64,000 nt of DNA, taken from Marisa cornuarietis (taxonomy: Eukaryota; Mollusca; Gastropoda; Architaenioglossa; Ampullariidae). Position 1 is the first letter of the stretch. Every line of letters begins with the position of its first letter. The notes beneath the pieces were generated by a model. It ran no database searches and had not been told where the DNA came from. It was given only the letters and a program-made list of their open reading frames with translations. The position numbers and the translations under genes were made by a program. Shown here piece after piece: positions 1-10,500 of the stretch. The DNA is taken from assembly GCA_004794655.1 (NCBI GenBank), contig SMMW01000597.1, positions 1,270,501-1,334,500 of the forward strand, written 5' to 3'.

Positions 1-978
1 TTCCACAGATGAAAGAGCTATATTTAGAGAGTATTCTTAAAAAGAAAGTGAGCATGCATCCATCTGACTGCAAAACCTATCGTCCAGTATCAAATTTAGC
101 ATATATTTCCAAGTTGCTTGAGAGGGTGGTCACAGAGCAGCTTGTGACCCATTTTAATACTTATAGCTGCCTAGATAAATTTCAGTCAACTTATCGTCCT
201 GGCTTCAGCATGGAAACTCCTCTTCTTCCTGTGACCAATGACATTCTTTGTAGTGTCAACTCTGGCAACCTAGTGCTTTTAGTATTACTTGACCTGAGTA
301 GTGGGTTTGACACTATCAACTACTGCCTGCTGCTCCAGAGACTGTCGTCAGAGGCTGGTATTGAGGGCGCTGCGCTGCAATGGATTGACTCCTATCTTGC
401 CGATAGAGAGTGATTGTTGGCTCTGCGAGCTCTGAGGCAGTATCTCTGGTGTGTAGCGTGTCACAGGGATCTGTTTTGGGTCCTTTATTATTTTCTGTAT
501 ACACTCCACAGCTTGGACGTGTAATTGAATGTTTTCAGATGGGACGTCAGTTCTTTGCTGACGACACACATCTTCTGAACAGTTTTCCCCCTGACCCAGT
601 AGTAGCTAGGATTGCACTTCAACGACTTGAATCTTGTTGTGTTGTGGTGAAGGCCTGGATGACCAGGAATCATCTTAAACTCAACGACGACAAGACAGAA
701 GCCTTACTGTGCGGCCCTAGAGCCAGACGGGAGCAGATCGACATTAGTGCCGTGCAGGTCAGTGACGCCTCCATAGCCTTTGCTGACTGTGTGCAGGACC
801 TAGGGCTCTTTATTGATGCAGGGCTCTCCATGTGCAATCATGTTAGTTCTGTTGTGTCAAAATGCTACTACTTTTTGAGGACTTTAGGTAGATTACAGCC
901 CATGCTGACTCAGGCTGCTGCCAACTCACTTGGTGTGGCTACCATCATATCAAGATTAGACTACTGTAATAGTGCATT
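1..978 (+). mobile_element. Jockey-superfamily (CR1/L2-like) LINE, reverse transcriptase part, 5' segment
   Basis: This is the reverse transcriptase of a non-LTR retrotransposon, entering from the left edge of the window. Visible motifs in order are CKTYRPVSNL (about 70-105), a fingers/palm segment with DLSSGFDT, the SQGSVLGPLLFS turn (about 455-495), the catalytic FADDTHLL (about 553-576) and LNDDKTEALL (about 680-710). The frame shifts by one near 410, just after LADRE, so the copy is dead. The coding text stops abruptly at DYCNSAL (about 960-978), where another LINE is inserted, and resumes at 4165. The CR1/L2-like placement rests on the FADD and LNDDKTE style and is inference; the RT assignment is firm. 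Confidence 0.88.
968..978. repeat. Target-site duplication, left copy, of the inserted RTE/Nimb-like LINE
   Basis: The 11 bases TAGTGCATTGT occur here and again at 4165-4175, exactly at the two ends of the inserted LINE. Joining the flanks at this duplication restores the interrupted reverse transcriptase reading (DYCNSAL continuing into the GIPATQLDRLQ type of text), which confirms the insertion point. Confidence 0.88.
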
Positions 979-3900
979 GTCCCCCGTGGGACCCCGGGGT
1001 ATGCTTGCCTAGCGAGCGTTGTTAGAATAGGGTCCCTGCTGTCCAGCCAGGCATGTCGTAAGAGGCGACTAAGGTGGACACCTCACCTAGAGGTAAATTA
1101 GGTTGTGGTAGGGCTAACAACCCCACCATGTAAAAAAAAGCACGTTACAGAAACCAAAACCAGAGTACTCACTACGGATGGCGAAGGTAATGAAACACAC
1201 CGGTAACTGGACTTATGACAGACGACAGTCAAACCCGAGAGGGAGCTGGCGCCCCGAAGGTGGATTCACTGAAGCCGAAGCAGAAGTTGATGGTGGGGTG
1301 CTGGAACGTCCAGACCTTGTATCAGACTGGCAGGTTGCCCCAACTAGTCAAGGAGTTTGACAATTACAACTTGGACATCCTGGGAGTCAGCGAGGTCAGA
1401 TGGACCGACACGGGAAAGAGGAGACTAGCATCAGGACATACCATCTTGTTCTCAGGAAGATCAGATGACCAACACTTTGAAGGAGTAGCACTACTCCTCA
1501 ATAGGAAAACTGAAAAGACACTGCTGGAATGGAGGCCTTATGGACCCAGGCTTCTGAGAGCAAGATTCCATTAAAAGTACACCAAGCTGACAGTGCTAGT
1601 TTGCTATGCACCAACAGAAGACTCCGAGGCAGAAGACAAGGATGCTTTTTACGATCAGCTCCTGGCAGCCATGGAGAGCGTCCAAGCCCATGATTTGTTG
1701 CTCATCGCCGGCGACCTCAATGCCAAGGTGGGAAGTGACAACACCTGCAGGGAGCATATCATGGGCAAGCATGGAATTGGAACCATCAATGACAACGGAG
1801 AGAGACTGGCAGACTTTTGTGAAGAAAACAATCTACTGATTGGGGGCACACTCTTCCAACACAAAGACATCCACAAGGCAACGTGGACATCACCAGATGG
1901 GATCACAAAAAACCAGATAGACCATGTCATCATCAACCGAAGATGGAGGAGCTCACTTCAAGATGTCAGAGCCTACAGAGGAGCAGACGTTGCTAGTGAC
2001 CACACTCTTGTGATATCCGCAGTTTCTCTGAAGCTATGTTGATGGCGAAGAAAAAAGGCACGTCAGCAGAGAGTGGACTCCGGCAGACTGAAGGACCCAG
2101 CCACCAAACGTGCCTTTGTAGTGGAAGTAAAGAACAGGTTCCAGGCACTAGGGGACCAACAGGAGATGACCTTAGAGGACTTCAATCGAGTCTTACAGGA
2201 AACAGGAGAAAAAATACTGGGCTTCCAACGAAAAAAGAAAGAACAGTGGATCAGAGAAGCAACATGGAAAAGGATAGAAGAGAGAAAGTCAGCCAAGCAG
2301 AAAATCAACAACACCAGATCTGAACGTCGGAAGGAACAACACAGACAAAAATATACAGAAATAAACAAAGAGGTAAAGAGGATGATCAAAACCGACAAAA
2401 GGGACTACATAGAGAAATTGGCAGGAAAAGCAGCAGGAAAAAATGACCTGAAGACACTGTATAAAATCAATAAACAGCTGAACAACAGGTTCAAAAACAG
2501 TGAGGTACCAGTGAAAGACATGAACGGAAATGTTGTCGAGGGAGAGGCAGAAAAACTACAGCGCTGGAGGGAGCATTTTGAGTCAGTTCTAAACAGACCA
2601 GACCCCCCTCAGCTCGCAGACATCCAGCCAGCAGATACAGACCTTGACATCTGCACAGACCCGCCAAGCCTGGAAGAAGGGACAGCAGCAATCAAGGCAG
2701 TGAAAAGCGGCAAAGCATGTTGACTCCCATGTTGACTGAAATCTTCAGGCAAGTTTGGGAATCAGGACAGATCCCCAATGCGTGGAAGACAGGGCTCATC
2801 TTCAAGTTATCCAAGAAAGAAGATCTTGGAGACTGCAATAACTGGAGGGGTATAACACTTCTTTCCATCACCAGCAAGGTTTTCAGCAAGATTGTTTTGT
2901 CAAGACTGATGGCAACCGTTGAGAAAGACCTCCGGCCCCAGCAAGCTGGATTTCGCCCTGGGCGATCCTGCTCTGAACTCATTTTCACTCTGCATCAGAT
3001 TCTGGAGCAGAGCAATGAGTGGAACGCACCGCTGTACATTAACTTCATCGACCTGGAGAAGGCTTTTGATAGCATCCACCGTGAGTCCTTATGGAAGATC
3101 CTGAGGCATTATGGAGTCCCTGCGAAACTTGTCCAGGTCGTTGCAATGCTGTACAGCGACTTCAAATCTCAGGTGGTCTGTGACATGGAGCTCACAGCCC
3201 CCTTCAACGTCAGTACTGGGGTGAAGCAGGGCTGCATTCTGTCGCCGTTCCTCTTCATCCTGGCCATGGACTGGATCATGAGGAATTCCATCGACAGAGA
3301 GAGGAGAGAGATCAAATGGACCATGACTATGACAGCAACAAGAATGCTGGAAGACTTGGACTTTGCCGATGACATTGCCCTGTTGTCACACCGCCACCAA
3401 GACATGCAGTAGAAAACAAATGCCTTTTCAGAAACAGCTGGAAACCTTGGCTTGAAGGTCAGCGCAAAGAAAACGAAAAGTATGAGAGTGAACGCCAGAG
3501 TCCAAGAAAACATCAAACTAAATGAAGAAGAGATTGAGGAAGTTGACAGTTTTACCTATCTTGGGTCCAAGATTTCAAACACCGGGGATGCGGAGGTGGA
3601 GATTCGGGCCCGACTGGCGAAAGCCAGCCAAGCCTTCGCCTCAGTCAGGAGCACATGGAAGGCAAAAAACATCAGCCAGAAGACCAAGCTGAGAATCTTC
3701 AAGTCGAATGTGATCAGCACCCTCCTTTATGGATCAGAATCATGGAAGATGACCAAAAACATCGGTCACAGGCTTGACGTCTTCCAAAACAGATGCCTCA
3801 GGCGCATACTTAACATCTTTTGGCCAAACACCATCACCAGTGAAGAACTCCACCGAAGAACTGAAACCGAATCCATCACTACGCTGGTTCAACGAAGGCG

Positions 3901-4164
3901 TTGGTGATGGATTGGACATGTGCTTCGCCAGCAGACAGCAGACCTCTCCAGAGTCGCCCTACGATGGACTCCAGACGGCCGAAGAAAACGAGGCCGCCCA
4001 AAGGAAACCTGGAGAAGAACAGTGGAAAGGGAGATAAAAGGAAAGGGCTGGACATGGGGTCGCCTGGAGCGAGTTTCAGCCGATTGACATCAGTGGCGGG
4101 CTCTGGTTGAGGCCTTATGTGCAACTAGCACGAAGAGGATTGATTGATTGATTGATTGATTGAC
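979..4164 (+). mobile_element. RTE/Nimb-like LINE with endonuclease and reverse transcriptase, inserted in the first LINE
   Basis: This is a near full-length but dead APE-type LINE. A non-coding leader (979-1214) contains GGGCTAACAACCCCACCATG. The endonuclease (1215-2040) shows VGCWNVQTLYQTG, LGVSEVRWTDTG, GDLNAKVG and QIDHVIINRRW. A Lys-rich linker follows, then the RT (2717-3900) with GFRPGRSCSE, FIDLEKAFDS, TGVKQGCILSPFLF and FADDIALL. The C-terminal end has RRRW-stop-WIGHVLR and RRKRGRPKETWRR. In-frame stops lie at 1572, 2040, 3410 and 3905, and a frame change with probable loss of about two dozen residues lies near 2717. The 3' tail is a GATT/ATTG short tandem run (4137-4162). The 11-bp duplication TAGTGCATTGT flanks it at 968-978 and 4165-4175. 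Clade assignment (RTE versus Nimb) is uncertain. Confidence 0.9.
4137..4162 (+). repeat. ATTG tetranucleotide tail of the inserted LINE
   Basis: A run of GATT units closes the 3' end of the RTE/Nimb-like LINE directly before its target-site duplication. Short tandem tails rather than poly(A) are common in RTE- and I-group LINEs. Confidence 0.8.
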
Positions 4165-4307
4165 TAGTGCATTGTGGGTATACCTGCTACACAGTTAGAT
4201 CGGCTCCAAAGACTTCAGAACACAGCCGCCAGGATTGTAACCAAGCAAAGTCGTCCACTGAGCACATCACCCCATATACTACAGAGCCTTCCCTGTCTCC
4301 CAGTGAA
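4165..4307 (+). mobile_element. First LINE resumed: middle segment between two insertions
   Basis: After the 11-bp duplication the interrupted reverse transcriptase continues with text of the type LDRLQ, LQNTAARIVTK and LQSLPCLPV. It is then broken again at CTCCCAGTGAA by a SINE. The reading frame is not continuous here, in line with an old inactive copy. Confidence 0.8.
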
Positions 4308-4576
4308 AAAAAAAAGGTAAAGGTCATCCCATAACCATTTCAGGTCGTTGGGGAGTGAGGTGTTAGAGACCCCACTTTTCTTGGGGCCAGCTTTTACATG
4401 AGGGTGGTGCCAATCTCCTCTCCCTCGCTGCCTTACCTTCCCCAACCCTCTATGGAGTCAGGTACCCATTCCCATCAGCTGGGTCGACTGGGGGAAGTTT
4501 GCTGCGCTTATCGCGAATTGAACCAGCGCACTCTCGGTTCGGACGCAAGCGCTATAACCACTCGGCCATCCACTTC
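4308..4576 (-). mobile_element. tRNA-derived SINE inserted in the first LINE
   Basis: Read on the - strand from about 4576, the head resembles a tRNA-Ser type: TGGCCGAGTGG as box A and GGTTCAATTC as box B, so it carries an internal RNA polymerase III promoter. A body of about 200 bases follows, then a tail of TTTACC-like units and T-rich sequence at 4308-4325. An 11-bp duplication CTCCCAGTGAA flanks it at 4297-4307 and 4577-4587. A closely similar copy sits at the right edge of the window (63765-64000), and a degraded one lies at about 15085-15345. The SINE family name is not assigned. Confidence 0.85.
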
Positions 4577-5009
4577 CTCCCAGTGAACAAGCGTATTGAT
4601 TACAAAGTGCTTTCGATTGCTCAGTCCTGCATGTTCAAAACTGCTCCTGACTATTTGCAAGAGGTGGTTCTTCCTTACCACCTGTCACATCGCCTGTGCT
4701 CTGGCTCCCAGTCACGCCTCCGTCTCCCTGCAGTGGAAAACAGAAACGGGGTGCCTAAGTTGTGGAAGGCTTTGCCATTATCACTGTCAACCATCACCTC
4801 AGCAACCATGCTTCGGAAAAGACTGGAGACTCATTTGTTTACTTAAGAAGGACTTCAACAACCAAGCACCACTTCTGTCTTTATTATTTTTTTTTACTTT
4901 TCTGTTGTTTTATTTTTTTTTCTTCTCTTCTGTTTTTGGCTCACAATGAGCATTCTTCTGAATGGATACCTGCACATTATAAATGGATTTCATCATCATC
5001 ATCATCATG
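4577..5009 (+). mobile_element. First LINE resumed: C-terminus and 3' tail
   Basis: The reverse transcriptase text continues with LPVNKRIDYKVLSIAQSC, FKTAPDYLQE, GVPKLWKALP and RKRLETHLFT, then stops at about 4846. This is the standard C-terminal end of CR1/L2-type polyproteins. The 3' UTR contains AATGAGCATTCTTCTGAATG and ends in a CAT trinucleotide run at 4991-5008. The same 3' end recurs on the - strand at about 41992-42175, so this is a family with several local copies. Relative to the flanking text, the open reading frame resumes right after the SINE duplication. Confidence 0.88.
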
Positions 5010-5349
5010 CCTCCTATATAGTGACTTACAGCCACTATTCTCTACCACTACCACTTCAAATTTTTATACTTGTGAAGCTCTGTTTCTTACAGATCTTGAT
5101 TTATAATTGGGATACTGAGCTATAGCTTCTTTTGGTCATTCCCAACAGTGATAACAATAGTGTACTATTGCTGCGAATCCATACAGTTGAATTGGCTAAT
5201 GTTTGAGCAAATAACTTTTGACTTATCTTAAAGGCTAACGAGTGGTGAGTGAACATCCCTGGAAATAGACCATAAAGCATCACAAAAACATATTCCGATG
5301 GTATTTTATGACAAAGAGACACAAGGAATATTATATTAATGTTTTTCTC
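5010..5349. other. Short unique stretch between two LINEs
   Basis: There are no conserved coding motifs here; only short random reading frames. It is most simply intergenic or intronic sequence between independent LINE insertions. Confidence 0.5.
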
Positions 5350-5356
5350 TTAATTA

Positions 5357-6666
5357 ATAATAATAGTGAAGATTTTTATAGCGCATATTCACACTCATAG
5401 AGAGCATGCTCTTAGCGCTTAAAACGAGGAAGAGACGTGGACTAAGTAGACACAGAACAAAGGGACGAAAGAAAACGACAGTACTGACGAAACAGAAAAC
5501 AAAAGGCATCAAGTAACAGGAACAGAGAAATATAGTGATTCTGCCGAGAAAGATGGGTAGAGTAGCAAGAGGGAAGGGGGCGGGGTTAAGAAGGATGAGC
5601 ATTGTGTGGACTGTGTTAGGAGAAATGCTTAAGGAAGAGGTGCGTTTTCAGTGCAGATTTGAAAGATTCAGTTGTAGGAAGGTGGCGGATATGGAAAGGA
5701 AGAGAGTTCCATTGTTTTGCAGCACAGTAGCCAAAAGTCCTGTGACCATATGTTGTTGTTCTGGTGACAGGAACAGTTAGGGTACGGTCGTCAGACGAAG
5801 AGCGTAGTTGTCTGGACGGAGAGTAAGGGATGAGAAGTTCAGAGAAATAGTCAGGACAGGAGCCAGCAAAGAAATTAAAACACAGCACAGACAGTTTGTA
5901 CTGAATGCGAGAACGGATGGGTAGCCAGTGTAGAAAACGAAGGAGAGGAGTGACATGGTCCCGTTTCCTTGCTCTAAGCACCAGACGCGCAGCAGAGTTC
6001 TGTACTCTCTGGAGTCTCTGAATGAGGTAGTCAGGGCAGCCTGCCAGCAAGGAGTTGCAGTAGTCAAGTCGAGAAAGAACAAACGCACAGACAAGAGTGT
6101 TGGTAGCGCGTGTAGAGAGAAAGTGACGGATGGCACTGATCTTATGGAGCTCATAATAGGCAGACCGACAGACAGCTGCTACATGTCTATCGAGTGTCAT
6201 GTCATCAGTGACAATAAATCCCAGATTCCTAACAGATGACGTGAAGGTGATGTTGCTGTCGCCCACCTTGATGTGATTGGGCAGACTGACGAGTGAAGGT
6301 TGATGTCTTCTTCTATGGCACAAGAGGGCTTCCGTTTTATCATCATTTAGTTTAAGCTTGTTTTTTACCATCCAGCCCTTGACATCGCTGATACAAGCTT
6401 CTATAGAGCTAATAGCAGAGTGAGACTCAGCCGGCGGAGTGGAACAGTAAAGCTGCATGTCATCAGCATAGGATTGATGAGAAACCTGGTGAGACTGGAT
6501 GCATGATAAAAGGGGCTTAGTATACAGGATAAACAGAACTGGGCCAAGTACTGAGCCTTGGGGAACACCACAGAAAAGTGAAGCAGGGCGAGATGTCTGA
6601 CCATCAACTGACACAGTCTGGGTCCTATCAGTGAGATAGGAGTTGAACCATGAGAGCGCAGGTCCA
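5357..6666 (-). mobile_element. 5'-truncated CR1/L2-like LINE with a 357-codon open reading frame
   Basis: This reads from about 6689 down to 5616 on the - strand. The open frame encodes the palm and thumb of a non-LTR reverse transcriptase: GPALSWFNSYLTDRTQ, GVPQGSVLGPVLFILYT, catalytic YADDMQLY, KLNDDKTEALLC, LSRLDYCNSLLAG, LHWLPIRSRIQYK, AAKQWNSLPFHIR and SALKTHLFLK. No frame break is seen over 357 codons, so it is younger than the LINE at 1-5009. It lacks the endonuclease and the N-terminal RT. The 3' tail is ATT-rich (5357-5367), and a 7-bp repeat TTAATTA at 5350-5356 and 6667-6673 fits a target-site duplication, although it is AT-rich and could be chance. Confidence 0.9.
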
Positions 6667-6673
6667 TTAATTA

Positions 6674-7556
6674 CACCTGGATGTGTCACAAAACAGGAAG
6701 TGACAAATGGGTGGTATTTGTAAAAGTAGCATCATCTGCATGAGCTGAATTTGAAGAGGAAAAATACAATCCTTGGTAAAAGAAAACAAATCAGGACACA
6801 GTGTGCTGTTGCTGAATGTTCTCTTCAACACTTTAAATTAGTTTGTACTCATTGTCATTTCCTAGAAACACTAGCATTGCTGAATTGAGCCACACTGGCT
6901 GTTACAAATACCACTTACATGCAACAGAACTTTCCCCGTGTAATTTTCTTCTGCTTTCCTAGTGGCAGATGAGAATGCTCATGTTTGAAGGCTTACATCT
7001 TGAAAATTAAACATAACTGTGTACATATTTTTTGAATTATTATTTTAAAATGAACTTACCCCGATCATACAGAAAAAATGTTGCACTCAGGTTGGGCTTT
7101 AACAAAGTCCCAAACATTCTTCTCTCCTAAATCATTTCTACTCCTCTAACAGTCGTTCACAACTTTGCCAATCATGGTCAAATGCTCAAGTGTAAAATAT
7201 TTACCTGGTTAAGAAGCGCTTTGGCATAGATCATATGATGAATATTTTTATTGAAAATTAGTCACACAGGATTGAGCCACAGATTAAAATCTTGGTAATG
7301 ACTATAAGATTTTAATATTTTTAATATTTAAGATTTTAATTGTGATTTTTTTTGTTTTTGTAGGCCTTTGGTGGTGACTTGAAAGTAATACCATAATTAG
7401 TTTTTATTGTTCTGCTATGTCCCTTGTATAATAAGTAGTTTCCCCTGTAATGTAAAATGATGTAGTTGATGTTGCAGAATTAGTATTAAGTTGTAGATCA
7501 AGTTATTATGATAAACAGGTATATTCACACTTGGGAAATGCTATCCTGTTTTGCAG
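6674..7556. other. Non-coding sequence upstream of the Shisa-like ectodomain exon
   Basis: AT-rich sequence with no recognisable exon. It ends with a good splice acceptor (CTGTTTTGCAG at 7546-7556). The exon carrying the start codon and signal peptide of the next gene was looked for here and not found; it is probably left of the window or hidden within the repeats. Confidence 0.5.
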
Positions 7557-10500
7557 TACCCCCCATTTGTAAAAACATTGTGGACAAGCCTCCAAACAGT
7601 TCACAAGTGTATGGCTATTTCATATGCCCACTTGAAGATGAACCAGATAACTACACCTGGTGCTGTGGCCCAAGCACCCGAGAGATCTGCTGTGATGCAA
7701 ACTACTACAAGTGAGTTAAACTCTAACCTGAATCCTAAATTATTTAAAATCATGTATTGAGATCATGACAAGATACTTCTCATTGTTTCCCATCCATAAA
7801 ATGCAACGTGTTTTCAGAACCCATAGTTATAATGGTTGAGGGTTTTCAGTCCAGTTAAAATTGTTTGAAGCTGTTAGACCACCCCTGGACCTCATATCAA
7901 CGTATTGGAGGTTTTATCGAGCACTAGCAGAAAAAAGATACACATCAATAGACATGCATTAATAATAATGATATTATTGTGTTCTTAATCTTTTATGTCA
8001 GGAAATTGCTTTAATACTGTCTAGCTGTTATGCATGTTAAACTGTTGCTGAAATTTCAAATTTAATAACTAATTTAATAAGAAGTTTAATAATGTAATAT
8101 CAGTTTTGATATGTCAGGTCTACTACAAAATATATTATGAGACTCTAGCTTAAACTGTGATACTATTTGAGACTCGCAACACTATAATTTTTTTACCCCC
8201 ATGGCAAATTTTCTTTATGTGGCTTGGAATACTATTTTATGATTTATCCATGTTTCTAGGTGATGAAAATATTGAAACTAAAATCCCAAAATCTAAGCAG
8301 ATAAGTCGGGGAAATCTTTAAACATCAGAACATCAGAATTCCCACCTTTTGAAAAGAAGTCAACACTTCATTTCCCTGACAAAGTTGGCTCCCTGTGCTG
8401 CAAGTGTCACATAACATTTGCTTCATGAAGTTCATGCTTTTGTATTGACTGGAGCCTTAAGTTAGAAGTGACCTCAGAATTAAAAAATTAGCGTAAGCTA
8501 TGGTGGTTTTTCCCAGAAAGTTAATTAATGTAGCTTTACATTTTATGAGCATCACCATCCATTGACATAAGCTAGATTTCTAACATACATAATCCTGTTT
8601 TTTCTATCTGCACTGATATTTTTGCAAATTCAAAGTATGCAAGAACAGGATATGAAACTGAGTGTTGGGCAGTTAATTGCACCATTCAGAATTGCCTTTG
8701 TGGATAAATAAAGTTGTATTGTAAAAAATAAAGCATTTGAAAAAATGTTGTGCTCTTCGTTTATTACTGAGGTATTTGGCAACAACTTGATTTCTATGTG
8801 CAGCCAACAAAGTGATATTTTCTCATTTGTCTAATATTGTAGGCTTGCAGATAAGGTAATAATATCCTAAAAAATAACAGACATAATCAGTGTATCTTTC
8901 TATCATGTCACTTAAATGGCCTTGGAGGAGAAAGAACTTTCAATAAAATAAAGACACTTTGCAGTTCCTTTATTTAGTGGCTTTTGAAGAATGTGATTTC
9001 TTGTCCACAGTAATTTACCGGAGTTTATCTGGGAGGTAAGAATTCTAAGTATGTGTGCCCAAGGGCCACGAAAGGCAGAGATTTTTTTTTCTTTTTTCTT
9101 TTTTTTTTTTTGCAGACACCTGGCAGGAAGCACTTCTAGTGGCACATCACCGTTTATTATTGTTGGTCTCATCGTTGCTGTCATTGTGGTGATAGCCATT
9201 GCTGTTATTTGCTACAGACAGAGAAAAGCTGGAAGAAAACTTTTGAAGAGTTTCTCCAAAAAGTCCAGCTCAAATGGTTTGTCTTTTCAATATGTTTTCC
9301 AACCAGTTCCTTGATAACCAAACTAATCGACATGATGAAAACAGTGATCAGAGATTTTGTGTTAATACATTGAAGGATGCTAGTAATAATAAAAAAAAGT
9401 GGAGATTAAGGAACTAAACTCACCTAACTGGAGAAAGTAAACAGTTTTGTGAAGTAAAGCATGAAAATAAAAAGATGTTGAGGCAACATACATAGATTTA
9501 AAAGGGATTAAAAAAAACCATAGTCGTTTTCACACACAAGTATAGCACAAGAAGTGTTTAAAACAGCATATATTTACCCTTTCTAAAATATAGGCATGTT
9601 GCAGCAGTGAAATTCTGCAAATCATATACTAGCAATAAGCATGCTCTCATTGCTACTTGCTGGACCTCTAGGACTGCAGCAAGGAATAAAAACTGGAAAG
9701 AAGAGCATCAACCTCAGTAATCAGCACTTAAGGCTTCGCCATTTGACCCTTTTGTAACAACTCCCATGACTCCTTTTGGATATATTCCTCGCTTCACTCT
9801 CTTCCCACAGTGGGAATTGTCTATACTTTCCCACACAAAATAAAAGTAAACAACTTAGGAATTATGTGATAACTTATCAAATGAAGATATGAAAATGATG
9901 TGTGGTTCTGGTATGGTAACATTTATTTCCCCTTTTCTAGTGGTTTTTCTTATTGTTGTTATTATTATTATATTTTTTTTGGTGGGGTTTTGGGGAGACA
10001 TTATTGGGTGTTGAAAGTAGTCGCAGTCAACATTGCAAGCAGTGAATGTAAACATTTGCACCTCGAGGTAAACAGCATCAAAATTAAGTGCCAAGAAAGG
10101 GTTAGCTTGTAAAGCTTTATTGCATGTCATCAATTTGTCCACCTTTGTTTAGTCATAGTAATATTTGTGTCATAGTTGGTCATGACGGGGATCTAACATA
10201 CTACAAATACCTGACTACCTGCATGCCTTTGGTCTTGAGCAGAACTAGTAGTGAATGCAAAGTGTTTTTGAAATAGTAGTGTAGTTAAAATTGAACTGAA
10301 GCAAAATATGCATGTGGGGTGTTTTGTATTGCACGGTTTTCAACTGACATTTATATCTAATTTGCAAAAAATAATTTTAATTGTAAAGTATGTTTTGCTC
10401 CTGTTTCTGGTGTGTTGCATGATTTTGTGTCTTGTGTGTTCTATTGTTTTAACATTTTTATAACAGGAGGTGCCACTGAATTGACAGATCCTCATTTGGC

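Noticed and set aside
4508..4575. A tRNA gene on the - strand
   Set aside because: The tRNA-like box A and box B belong to the head of a SINE with a body, tail and target duplication; it does not look like a functional tRNA.
7508..7714. Start of the Shisa-like protein at the ATG at 7511 or 7508
   Set aside because: The text before PPICKN is not a signal peptide and a strong splice acceptor ends at 7556, so the exon is taken to begin at 7557.
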